64,000 nt of DNA, taken from contig ONSU01000001.1 of assembly GCA_900320545.1 (NCBI GenBank), positions 116,826-180,825 on the forward strand, written 5' to 3'. Of this stretch, positions 18,797 through 26,432 are shown piece by piece (positions within the stretch are counted from its first letter, which is position 1; every line of letters starts with the position of its first letter). The position numbers were made by a program, and so were the translations under genes. The notes beneath the pieces are model-generated. The model was not told the origin of the DNA. It saw only the letters and a program-made list of their open reading frames with translations, and made no database searches. Origin of the DNA: an uncultured Bacteroidales bacterium (GTDB taxonomy: Bacteria; Bacteroidota; Bacteroidia; Bacteroidales; UBA932).

Positions 18797-19705
18797 TTAT
18801 TTTGCGAACATCACGGCTTCGGCGATCGAATTGAGTTTCGTATCGACGGTGTCGCCGCGGCTTGCCAGGACGCAGGGAGCCGTGGTACCGACCAGCATGC
18901 CGGCCTGACGGACCTCCGTGCAGAGTTTGGAGTTGGTCTTCCAGAAGACGTTGGCGGACTCGATGTTCGGGAACAGGAGGCAGTCGGCGTCACCGGCGAC
19001 GGGGCTCACGAGTTTCTTGATCTGCACGCTCTCGGGATCGATGGCGACGTCGAGGGCCAGCGGGCCGTCACCGACGCAGCCGCGGATCTGACCGCGGTCG
19101 GCCATCTTGGCGAGCATCGCGCCCTCGATGCACGCGGGCATCGAATCGAGCATCTGCTCGGAGGCGGCGATAAACGCGATCTTCGGCTTCTCGATGCCGA
19201 AACTGCGGGCGACCTCGACGAGATAGCCGGAAATCTTGACCTTCTGGCGGAAGTCCGGAAGCGGAATCACCGCCATGTCGCTCATGAAGATGAGTTTCGG
19301 ATAGTTGGGATTCTCGATCACGGCCACGTGGCTCAGAACGCCCTTCGGAGGAAGGAGGCCGGTCTCTTTGTTGAGGATGGCCCGGAGGAATTTGTCAGTC
19401 GAGCAGAGGCCCTTCATCAGGACGTCACCCTCCCCGTCGTGCACGAGCTGCACGGCCTGGGCGACCGCCTTGAGTTCCACGGGATTGTTCCGGATGTCGA
19501 ACTTGGCGGGATCGATCTTGCACTCGGAGCAAACTTTCCGGATGAGGGCTTCGTCACCCACGAGGGTCACTTTGACGAATCCCAGGTCCACGGCCTTGGA
19601 GCAGGCCTCGATCGTGTGGGCGTCCACGGCCCACGCGGCTACCATCCTCTTGCAGATCTTATCCGCCTTGAGTCTGGCATACAGGTCATTGAAATTTTTG
19701 ATCAT
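18797..19705 (-). CDS. Phosphate acetyl/butyryltransferase (Ptb-type)
   Basis: This 302-residue protein belongs to the PTA_PTB family. Its length and the segments GDVLMKGLCSTDKFLRAILN and LPPKGVLSHVAV fit the phosphotransbutyrylase-type branch rather than long Pta. It would transfer an acyl group from CoA to phosphate; the downstream reaction to acyl acid plus ATP is done by the kinase encoded 14 bases upstream. Acetyl-, propionyl- or butyryl-CoA are all possible substrates. It follows the kinase in the same transcript. Confidence 0.85.
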   Translation of the reverse strand: MIKNFNDLYARLKADKICKRMVAAWAVDAHTIEACSKAVDLGFVKVTLVGDEALIRKVCSECKIDPAKFDIRNNPVELKAVAQAVQLVHDGEGDVLMKGLCSTDKFLRAILNKETGLLPPKGVLSHVAVIENPNYPKLIFMSDMAVIPLPDFRQKVKISGYLVEVARSFGIEKPKIAFIAASEQMLDSMPACIEGAMLAKMADRGQIRGCVGDGPLALDVAIDPESVQIKKLVSPVAGDADCLLFPNIESANVFWKTNSKLCTEVRQAGMLVGTTAPCVLASRGDTVDTKLNSIAEAVMFAK

Positions 19706-19719
19706 ATTGTAAAGAGGTT

Positions 19720-20928
19720 TTACTTTCCGGATACGAGATGCATCGTGTCGCGTGCGATGACGAGTTCCTCATTGGTGCAGATGAGGGCGGCCTTGACGGC
19801 CGAATCGGGGGCCGAGATAATCGTGTTGGCCTCCCAGGCGGCATTGTTGGCTTCGTAGTCGACCTTGAGGCCGAGGTAGGAGAAGTTCTCCAGGACCCTT
19901 CTGCGGAAGCGGCCGTTGTGCTCGCCGATACCGCCGGCAAAGCAGATCAGGTCGACACCGTTCATCGCGGCGGCGTACTGGCCGATCAGTTTGATGACAT
20001 CGTAGTTGAGCTTGTGCAGGACCAGTTTGGCCTTGGGATCGCCCTCGTTCGCCAGGTCCATCAGTTCCCGGGCGTCGGAAGTCTTGCCGGTGAGGCCCAT
20101 GAAGCCGCTCTTGCGGTTGAGGATGGTGGACATCTCGTCGGCGGAGCAGCCGAGTTTCTTCATCAGGTAGAGGACAGCGTTGGCGTCGATGTTGCCGACG
20201 CGGGTACCCATGATCATACCCTCGAGCGGGGTGAAGCCCATCGAAGTGTCGATGCACTTGCCGTTCTGGATGGCGCACACCGAACTGCCGGCGCCGATGT
20301 GGCAGGTGATGATCTTGGAATTGTTGATGTCGAGTCCGGCCAGAAGGGCACCCTGCTCCGCCACATACTGGTGGCTCGTGCCGTGGGCTCCGTAGCGACG
20401 GACGCGGAATTTCTCATAATATTCGTACGGAAGGGCGTACATATAGGCGTACGGCGGCATCGTCTGGTGGAAGGCCGTGTCGAAGGTAACGACCTGCGGG
20501 ACCTTCGGGAGCACGTCCTGGATGGCGTGGATGCCCAGCAGATGGGCAGGATTGTGCAGCGGGGCGAAGTCGCAGCAGAATTCGATCTTGGAGAGGACGT
20601 CGTCGTTGACGATGGCGCTCGACGAGAAGAAATCGCCGCCCTGGACGATCCGGTGGCCGACGGCGTCGATGTCCTCGAGGGACTTGAGCACGCCGTTCTC
20701 GCCGGTCAGGGCCTCCAGAATGAGCTGCATGCCGACTTTGTGATCGGGAATGGGAAGGTCCCTCACGATCTTTTCGCGCCCGGCGGGGGCATACTGTAAA
20801 ATTCCTTCGGGGAGGCCGATCTTCTCGGCGATACCTTTGGCAATCACATCGTACACATCATCGCTCTTCATATCCAGAAGTTGATACTTGATGGACGAAC
20901 TGCCGCAATTGATAACAAGAATGATCAT
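19720..20928 (-). CDS. ackA: Acetate kinase-family acyl kinase
   Basis: This 402-residue protein has the length and motifs of acetate kinase: NCGSSSIKY at the N-terminus, VTFDTAFHQTMP, RRYGAHGTSHQYV, and FAGGIGEHNGRFR near the C-terminus. It makes ATP and an acyl acid from acyl phosphate. Two motifs differ from those I expect in AckA: HRIVQGG instead of HRVVHGG, and TRVGNIDAN instead of TRSGDLDP. With a Ptb-type partner this leaves room for propionate or butyrate specificity. A strong promoter lies 40 bases upstream. Confidence 0.85.
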   Translation of the reverse strand: MIILVINCGSSSIKYQLLDMKSDDVYDVIAKGIAEKIGLPEGILQYAPAGREKIVRDLPIPDHKVGMQLILEALTGENGVLKSLEDIDAVGHRIVQGGDFFSSSAIVNDDVLSKIEFCCDFAPLHNPAHLLGIHAIQDVLPKVPQVVTFDTAFHQTMPPYAYMYALPYEYYEKFRVRRYGAHGTSHQYVAEQGALLAGLDINNSKIITCHIGAGSSVCAIQNGKCIDTSMGFTPLEGMIMGTRVGNIDANAVLYLMKKLGCSADEMSTILNRKSGFMGLTGKTSDARELMDLANEGDPKAKLVLHKLNYDVIKLIGQYAAAMNGVDLICFAGGIGEHNGRFRRRVLENFSYLGLKVDYEANNAAWEANTIISAPDSAVKAALICTNEELVIARDTMHLVSGK

Positions 20929-20967
20929 ATTATTCGGTTAATTTGTATTTTTCATTATTACAACTTA

Positions 20968-20999
20968 CAAATATAACAAAAAATGTAATTCGATACAAA
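20968..20999 (-). promoter_or_regulatory. Promoter of ackA-ptb
   Basis: The minus strand reads TTTG, 20 bases, then TATATTTG: an exact -33/-7 consensus. It gives a leader of about 35 bases, longer than for most genes here. Confidence 0.75.
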
Positions 21000-21013
21000 C
21001 CGACTTGAAGGTC

Positions 21014-21039
21014 GTCATTCCAGGGCTGTCCCCGGAATC
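21014..21039. repeat. Interspersed palindromic element, copy 1
   Basis: The 26-base unit begins GTCATTCC and ends GGAATC. It forms a 9-bp stem with one mismatch around a CTGT loop. It is followed by G and eight T residues, so it can act as a terminator reading rightward. The comEC promoter starts just after it. Copies 2 and 3 are at 23411 and 45442. Confidence 0.6.
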
Positions 21040-21049
21040 GTTTTTTTTG

Positions 21050-21057
21050 TATCTTTG
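21050..21057 (+). promoter_or_regulatory. -7 element of comEC
   Basis: TATCTTTG is an exact TAnnTTTG match. The chosen ATG follows after 7 bases, so the message should be nearly leaderless. No clear -33. Confidence 0.6.
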
Positions 21058-21064
21058 CACCGTA

Positions 21065-22165
21065 ATGAACACCGAGAGCCGGATTGTGGCGCTCTCTCTG
21101 TCGCTGGCCGCCGGAGCGGGAACCGGGGCGGCGATCACGGGCCTTGGGGCCCCGCATCTACATCTATGGGCACTGGGGTGCTGCCTCCTGATGGCAGTAC
21201 TACTGCTGTTATTGACCCTCCCGTCATTCCCGGCCCCGACCGGGAATCTCCCCGCAGGGGCCTTCCTCTGCTATCCCCTGATGTTCCTGCTCGGCATCCT
21301 CTGCTACTTCACGGCCATCATGCCGCCGGCTTCGGGCGGAAGCATCACCCGGATCGAAGAGGCCGCCACCGGGCTCAGGGCCGCCATCGACGCCATCCCC
21401 TTCCCGCACGAAAGCACCGCACCCCTTCTGAAGGCATTCCTCACCGGCGACCGGTCGGGGCTACCGCGGGAAACGGTCGCAATGTTCCGCCGGAGCGGCG
21501 CCTCGCATCTGCTGGCACTCTCCGGACTGCATATCGGCATCATCTATACGATTTTCTCTCGGGCGCTCCTCGTACTGGGACATTCGCCGGCGGCACGGGT
21601 CATCCGATTCCTCATCACCGTCCCGGCAGCCCTGCTATTTACCCTGATGACCGGAGCTTCACCCTCCATCGTACGCGCATTCCTTTTTATTACCCTCAGC
21701 GAACTGACCGCCCTTCTCGGACGACGCCGGCAATCGCTCCGGATCTTCTCCGTCGCCCTTACCGTTCAGCTAGTCATCACCCCGGGCGTCATCACCTCCG
21801 TCGGCTTCCAGCTGTCCTACAGCGCGATGCTAGGCATCTTCCTGCTATTCCCGCCGATGCAACGCTGGTATCCCTCCGGCGGCACCCGCTTCAACCCCGT
21901 CCGGAAACTCTGGGAAATGGCCGCCCTCAGCATCGCCTGCCAGGTCACCGCCGCACCCGTCGCCTGGCTCTACTTCCGGACATTCCCCCGCTACTTCCTC
22001 ATCACCAACATCCTGGCCCTCCCCCTCACCACCATTTGCATCTCTCTCGGCATCGCGTCGCTCGCACTTTCCGCCGCCGGCCTCTGCCCGAACTTTCTTC
22101 TCACCGCCACCGACGCCGCCGCCTCCCTCCTGCTGCGGTGCCTGGAGATCATCGCCGCGATGTAG
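21065..22165 (+). CDS. ComEC/Rec2-type competence membrane protein (short form)
   Basis: This protein of about 366 residues has several membrane segments and the ComEC core signatures HLLALSGLHIGIIY (residues about 155-170) and GFQLSYSAMLGIFLLFPP. ComEC forms the inner-membrane channel for DNA uptake. Compared with usual family lengths (about 600-800 residues) it is short: it ends soon after the competence domain, with no metallo-beta-lactamase domain and little of the N-terminal OB-like domain. I chose ATG at 21065, not 21005, because the promoter -7 lies between them. The minimal form may be natural or decayed. Confidence 0.75.
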   Translation: MNTESRIVALSLSLAAGAGTGAAITGLGAPHLHLWALGCCLLMAVLLLLLTLPSFPAPTGNLPAGAFLCYPLMFLLGILCYFTAIMPPASGGSITRIEEAATGLRAAIDAIPFPHESTAPLLKAFLTGDRSGLPRETVAMFRRSGASHLLALSGLHIGIIYTIFSRALLVLGHSPAARVIRFLITVPAALLFTLMTGASPSIVRAFLFITLSELTALLGRRRQSLRIFSVALTVQLVITPGVITSVGFQLSYSAMLGIFLLFPPMQRWYPSGGTRFNPVRKLWEMAALSIACQVTAAPVAWLYFRTFPRYFLITNILALPLTTICISLGIASLALSAAGLCPNFLLTATDAAASLLLRCLEIIAAM

Positions 22166-22175
22166 CGACGGGCGG

Positions 22176-22207
22176 TTTGGATTTGCGGGAAAGATTGCGT
22201 ACTTTTA
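22176..22207 (+). promoter_or_regulatory. Promoter of the mannose-1-phosphate guanylyltransferase gene
   Basis: TTTG at 22176-22179, 20 bases, then TACTTTTA (7 of 8 to TAnnTTTG). The ATG is 9 bases further on. Confidence 0.5.
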
Positions 22208-22216
22208 CAAGCAGTT

Positions 22217-23284
22217 ATGGAAAATACGCACATAGTGATTATGGCCGGGGGCATCGGAAGCCGCCTGTGGCCGCTCAGTACGCCGGAAATGCCGAAGCAG
22301 TTTATCGATGTGCTCGGCACGGGGAAGTCGCTCATCCGCCTGACGATGGAACGGTTCCTGCCGGTCTGCAAGCCGGAGCATTTCTGGGTCGTCACCTCGG
22401 AGCGATATGTCGCTACGGTGAAGGAGCATCTTCCGGAAGTGCCCGACGAGCAGATTCTTGCCGAGCCGGAGCCGCGCAATACCGCACCCTGTATCGCATA
22501 CGCCTCCTGGAAGATTCGGGCAAAATACCCCGATGCCAACATCGTCGTCACCCCGTCCGACGCCCTGGTGCTCGACCATGAGGTATTTACAGACGCCATC
22601 TCCAAGGCGCTCGCGGCCACGGAAAACTCCGACGCCATCGTCACGGTCGGCATCACCCCCACCCGGCCCGAGACCGGCTACGGTTACATCCACACCGCGG
22701 AGCCGACGCCCGGGAAGGTAGTCAAGGTGCTGGAATTCAAGGAGAAGCCCGACCGCGCCACCGCAGAGAAGTATCTCGCCGACGGCGCCTATCTCTGGAA
22801 TGCCGGCATTTTCGTCTGGAACGTCCGCACCATCACCTCCGAACTCCGCGCCCACGCCCCGCAGATCGCGGGCGTTATGGACGCCCTCGCCCCGTCCTTC
22901 TATACGGACCGGGAGGCCGCCGAAGTCCGGACGCACTTCGCCGAGTGCGAGAAAATCTCGATCGACTATGCCGTGATGGAAAAATCTCCGCACATCCATA
23001 CCGTCGCCTGCAACCCGCGGTGGAGCGATCTTGGCAGCTGGGGCGCTCTCAAGGAGCATATCCCCGCCGATGCCGACGGAAATGCGGTCGTCGCCGTCGG
23101 GCCGGGCGGCAGTGACGTCCGCCTCTTCGACTGCAGCGGCTGCATCGTCCACACGGACGGCACCCGCACGGTCGTCCTGCAGGGCCTCAAGGACAGCATC
23201 GTGTCCCTCCGGAACGGCAATCTTCTCATTTGCAAACTCTCCGAAGAGCAGCATATCAAAGAATACTCCACCCCCCGGAATTAG
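22217..23284 (+). CDS. manC: Mannose-1-phosphate guanylyltransferase
   Basis: This 355-residue nucleotidyltransferase has the N-terminal MAGGIGSRLWPLS signature, then MPKQFIDVLG, AEPEPRNTAPCIAYA, and FKEKPDRATAEKYL with LWNAGIFVWNV. It makes GDP-mannose from mannose-1-phosphate and GTP, for capsule, O-antigen or protein glycan synthesis and as precursor of GDP-fucose. It is the single-domain form, without the C-terminal isomerase domain seen in some ManC. It is monocistronic with a terminator downstream. Confidence 0.92.
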   Translation: MENTHIVIMAGGIGSRLWPLSTPEMPKQFIDVLGTGKSLIRLTMERFLPVCKPEHFWVVTSERYVATVKEHLPEVPDEQILAEPEPRNTAPCIAYASWKIRAKYPDANIVVTPSDALVLDHEVFTDAISKALAATENSDAIVTVGITPTRPETGYGYIHTAEPTPGKVVKVLEFKEKPDRATAEKYLADGAYLWNAGIFVWNVRTITSELRAHAPQIAGVMDALAPSFYTDREAAEVRTHFAECEKISIDYAVMEKSPHIHTVACNPRWSDLGSWGALKEHIPADADGNAVVAVGPGGSDVRLFDCSGCIVHTDGTRTVVLQGLKDSIVSLRNGNLLICKLSEEQHIKEYSTPRN

Positions 23285-23410
23285 TCCTCCGGACCGAGGA
23301 AGCGCAGGTTTTGCCGCCATTTCTGACACATCTTCACTATCCGGAACGAGGAAACGCAGGTTTCGGGCTGTTTTCTGGCACTTCCTGCCGCAGGTGAGCC
23401 CTTGCGGCAA

Positions 23411-23440
23411 GTCATTCCGGGCATGTCCCGGAATCTTTTT
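23411..23440 (+). terminator. Terminator formed by palindromic element copy 2
   Basis: Bases 23411-23435 are a second copy of the interspersed palindrome (GTCATTCC ... GGAATC). Its perfect 8-bp stem ATTCCGGG/CCCGGAAT with a CATGT loop is followed by CTTTTT, a good intrinsic terminator for manC. The rest of 23285-23460 holds no gene that I can see. Confidence 0.75.
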
Positions 23441-23459
23441 GTGAAAAAATCAAAAAAAA

Positions 23460-23491
23460 TTTGCAGAGTTCAAAAATTAGATATACCTTTG
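23460..23491 (+). promoter_or_regulatory. Promoter of the tRNA-Lys pair
   Basis: TTTG at 23460-23463, 20 bases, then TACCTTTG: exact consensus. It lies about 36 bases before the first tRNA. Confidence 0.75.
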
Positions 23492-23527
23492 CATCCCCGA
23501 TTTGGAGATCCGGTTGGGACATTGGAG

Positions 23528-23600
23528 GACTCGTTAGCTCAGTTGGTAGAGCACAACACTTTTAATGTTGGGGTCTCGGGTTCGAGCCCCGAACGGGTCA
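23528..23600 (+). tRNA. tRNA-Lys (anticodon UUU)
   Basis: A complete 73-base cloverleaf: acceptor GACTCGT pairs with ACGGGTC (one G-T pair), D arm GCTC/GAGC, anticodon loop CTTTTAA, and the T-arm segment GGTTCGAGCCCC. The discriminator is A and CCA is not encoded. Confidence 0.96.
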
Positions 23601-23615
23601 CAACGGAACAAGGCC

Positions 23616-23688
23616 GCTTCCTTAGCTCAGTTGGTAGAGCACGACACTCTTAATGTTGGGGTCCAGGGTTCGAGCCCCTGAGGGAGCA
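23616..23688 (+). tRNA. tRNA-Lys (anticodon CUU)
   Basis: A second 73-base tRNA, 15 bases after the first and probably processed from the same transcript. Acceptor GCTTCCT pairs with AGGGAGC, and the anticodon loop CTCTTAA gives CUU. CCA is not encoded. The last 39 bases overlap, on the other strand, the end of the open frame of the BACON-FISUMP lipoprotein. Confidence 0.95.
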
Positions 23689-26358
23689 CGGAAAAGACAG
23701 CGAAATTCGCTGTCCCTGGTAGCTGGCGACGAAGCTGTTGGTGGAGGCGTAGCCGTAGCCCTCGATAGTCTGGTTGGGGCCGTCATACGGGTAGAAGAAA
23801 GCCGCCCAGTTGGAGTTGTAGCTGGTATCGCTGCACCAATAATAGCCGTAGTCGCCGAAATAGTAGAGATTGTTCGACTGTTTGCGCCCGGCGGCCGGGA
23901 CGAAGTATTCAATCCCTTCCAGGCCTTCTTTTTTCGGCTTGCCGACAAAGCCTTTGACCCCAGCACGTTCCTCGTAGGTCCAGGTCATCGCCTTCTGCAT
24001 CGTGTACCATTCCTCCGTCGTCGGGACGCGGCCGGACGTCACCGAGGACATGGCCTGCGAATAGTTGTAATAATTGCCCATCTGCTCGCCGCTCGTCGCG
24101 CCCACGCTACAGGCTGCCCATTGCACACTTACCCCGAGGTCGAACCAGTCGCGGATCCCCTGGGTGATGGTAAACGTCTTGCTGACAGACATATAATTGA
24201 TAGTCAAGGTTGCCTTTCGGACGATATTGGTCTTGTTCTCATCGAGCTGCACAGAAATATAGTGGGTCAGCACGGTGGGATGCACCCACGACTCGGAAGC
24301 CGTGCAGGTGGTCGCCTGCCCGTCCCGTTGCCAAGCCACCGAGTAGGGCACCATACAAGTCGAAGCTGCATACCCCTCATTGTATTGATCCCCTTCCAGG
24401 AGTGTGATGACCGGAGGCTCGTAGGTCTGCGTCACATAGATGTGAGTTTTCTGGTCGCCGTTGCACAGGAGCATTGCGCCCCTGCGCTCCGCGCCGGTAT
24501 TGTTCTCGTCCACGTGGAAGGTGAACTTGAGCGGTCCGTCTATTCCGTAGGGCTGCATCCAGTCGACTTCGCTCTCGCCTCGCATTCCCTGGTCGGGGAA
24601 ATATCCCGCCAGGTTGTAACTGACCGTCAGGTACTGGCTGGCGTAGTTGCAGGTCTTCTCATAGTCATACACAAGGACATCCGATTCCGCCCCCGTCTGC
24701 GTGACGGTGAAATCTTTGTAGCCTTTGCCGCAGGTTAGCCGGATGTGGCCGACGCGGGTCTGGGTCGTCGAATTCTCCGCCACAGAGAAGAATACGCGGC
24801 TCCCGGAATAGAAGTACGGCGCCGGGGACAGCCAGTTCTCGTCCACAGAGAGCGTCAATTCGTCGGAAGTATTATAGACGATATCGTAATGGAAGTAAAG
24901 TTCCCCGTCATTCACTTTGCCCCGGAAATCGGTCGTAAACCCTTCCGGATTGACGGTAATCATCGGGTGGGTTTCCTCCTGCCGGACGGTAATGACGGCG
25001 GTAACATCCGTAAAATCGCCATAATAGCTGCCATAGATGACATTGACAGAAGCCTCACGCGCAGAAGATTCCGTACTCATCCCGACCTGGAAGGTGACCC
25101 CATTTTCGCCGACGTTGAGGTCACTGATCCAATCCGCCTCGCAACTCGCCGACAAGTACCCGTACTGCCGGGGATTCTGAAGGGTCAGGGGAATGGAAAC
25201 CGAAAGCCCCTCGCAAGTTGCCTCCACCAGCTGCCGCTCCAGCGTCAACGTCGGGGCAGCGTAGGTCTGGGTCACGGTGACAACGGCCTCCGGAACGGGC
25301 GGATAGAGGTCGGGATTGTTGATGCGCGGATTGTAGCTGAGAATCATCCGGGCTGTCCGGGTGGCGCCGGAATTATTCTCATTGACATAGAACTGCACCT
25401 CCCGTTGGTAAATGCCACCGCCGATCCAGTCCGGATTGCCCTCGAAACGGACGCTTGGGGTATAAACAGCATCGTAGGCATTGGTAACCGTGAAGGGAAG
25501 ATGCCCGTCTACAAATTCGTATGAATAGGTAAGAGAGTTTGTCTCCGGCACAATGCGCCGCTCAATGATGCGCTCAATGGTCACCGACAGCGGATCAGCA
25601 CCCGTGCAGGAAATAACGACCGACCCCGAACCGGCCACCGAAACCGCGGCCACATCCACCTTTACCTCATTCTTCTCGCAGGATACACTCTGTATGAAAT
25701 CGCCGCCACCGCGCTGTGCGGAAACCTCGAGCCACGGAAGATCCGGCTCGATAACAAAGGGAATCGAGACGACCTGCGCATCGCTTCCGACGGTCATTTT
25801 ATTGTCCTGCAGGGTCGTGGAAATGGCCGCATAGGGAGCGGACTTGAAATCCCCGGCTTTCCGATAGGATTTCCCTGATAGGGTCAAAACGTTATCCTTC
25901 ACGGAAATCTCCGCCCAGGCATATTTCTCCGCCTGGGTAAAGCCCTCCGGCCGCTTTTTCCAAAAGCCCTCGGACGGCTGACCGTAGGAATCCGTCGGAA
26001 TCCGGATCTGCCCTTGAGAGAGCGTAAAGGAAGCCTCCATCAGCGGGAGCCCCTCCCCTGCATTCGCCCCGTAGATATTCCCCTCCCAGAAATGGCAGGG
26101 CTCCCCGCCGGTCATATCGCTGATGGCAATATAATCACTCCCCGCTTCCCTGGCGCTCATAAACTGAATCATCGTCTGCACCAGGCCGTCGTTGTCAACG
26201 GCCACCCAATACCCGGAGAGATCCTTTATAGAAAGCGTACTGCCCTGGCCGCCAGGGGTGCCCCCGCCGCCGGGATTGTCATCATCTCCATTATGTTGGG
26301 GATCCCTGGTACAGGCCGCTGCAAGCAGCATCAGAAAGAGGTATATCCATTTTTTCAT
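23650..26358 (-). CDS. BACON-repeat lipoprotein with C-terminal FISUMP domain; 3' end runs into tRNA-Lys
   Basis: This 902-residue lipoprotein has lipobox LAAACT (Cys 16) and a Gly/Asp/Asn-rich linker. An N-terminal region follows, then about five BACON-like units, each ending in a VTVTQ-type strand (VTVTQTY, ITVRQEE, FTVTQTG, IYVTQTY, FTITQG). Last comes a FISUMP (Fib_succ_major) domain starting DLGVSVQWAACSVGA near residue 730. It is likely surface exposed and may bind carbohydrate or another ligand. The final residues (SLRGSNPGPQH) are only the antisense of the tRNA, and a terminator hairpin lies inside the frame, so the original C-terminus has been lost or altered. A 7/8 -7 element lies at 26381-26388. 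Confidence 0.75.
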   Translation of the reverse strand: MKKWIYLFLMLLAAACTRDPQHNGDDDNPGGGGTPGGQGSTLSIKDLSGYWVAVDNDGLVQTMIQFMSAREAGSDYIAISDMTGGEPCHFWEGNIYGANAGEGLPLMEASFTLSQGQIRIPTDSYGQPSEGFWKKRPEGFTQAEKYAWAEISVKDNVLTLSGKSYRKAGDFKSAPYAAISTTLQDNKMTVGSDAQVVSIPFVIEPDLPWLEVSAQRGGGDFIQSVSCEKNEVKVDVAAVSVAGSGSVVISCTGADPLSVTIERIIERRIVPETNSLTYSYEFVDGHLPFTVTNAYDAVYTPSVRFEGNPDWIGGGIYQREVQFYVNENNSGATRTARMILSYNPRINNPDLYPPVPEAVVTVTQTYAAPTLTLERQLVEATCEGLSVSIPLTLQNPRQYGYLSASCEADWISDLNVGENGVTFQVGMSTESSAREASVNVIYGSYYGDFTDVTAVITVRQEETHPMITVNPEGFTTDFRGKVNDGELYFHYDIVYNTSDELTLSVDENWLSPAPYFYSGSRVFFSVAENSTTQTRVGHIRLTCGKGYKDFTVTQTGAESDVLVYDYEKTCNYASQYLTVSYNLAGYFPDQGMRGESEVDWMQPYGIDGPLKFTFHVDENNTGAERRGAMLLCNGDQKTHIYVTQTYEPPVITLLEGDQYNEGYAASTCMVPYSVAWQRDGQATTCTASESWVHPTVLTHYISVQLDENKTNIVRKATLTINYMSVSKTFTITQGIRDWFDLGVSVQWAACSVGATSGEQMGNYYNYSQAMSSVTSGRVPTTEEWYTMQKAMTWTYEERAGVKGFVGKPKKEGLEGIEYFVPAAGRKQSNNLYYFGDYGYYWCSDTSYNSNWAAFFYPYDGPNQTIEGYGYASTNSFVASYQGQRISLSFPCSLRGSNPGPQH
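23692..23714 (-). terminator. Hairpin inside the 3' end of the BACON-FISUMP frame
   Basis: GACAGCGAAATTCGCTGTC (23696-23714) is a perfect palindrome. On the minus strand it is followed by TTTT. It sits inside the open frame, just before the tRNA, which suggests that the true stop codon should lie upstream of it. Confidence 0.55.
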
Positions 26359-26432
26359 TTCAGATGCGGGTTAATTATCGCAAAGGAACTAAAAAAACGG
26401 GATATCGCCGTGGTGAATTTCACCACAAGCGC

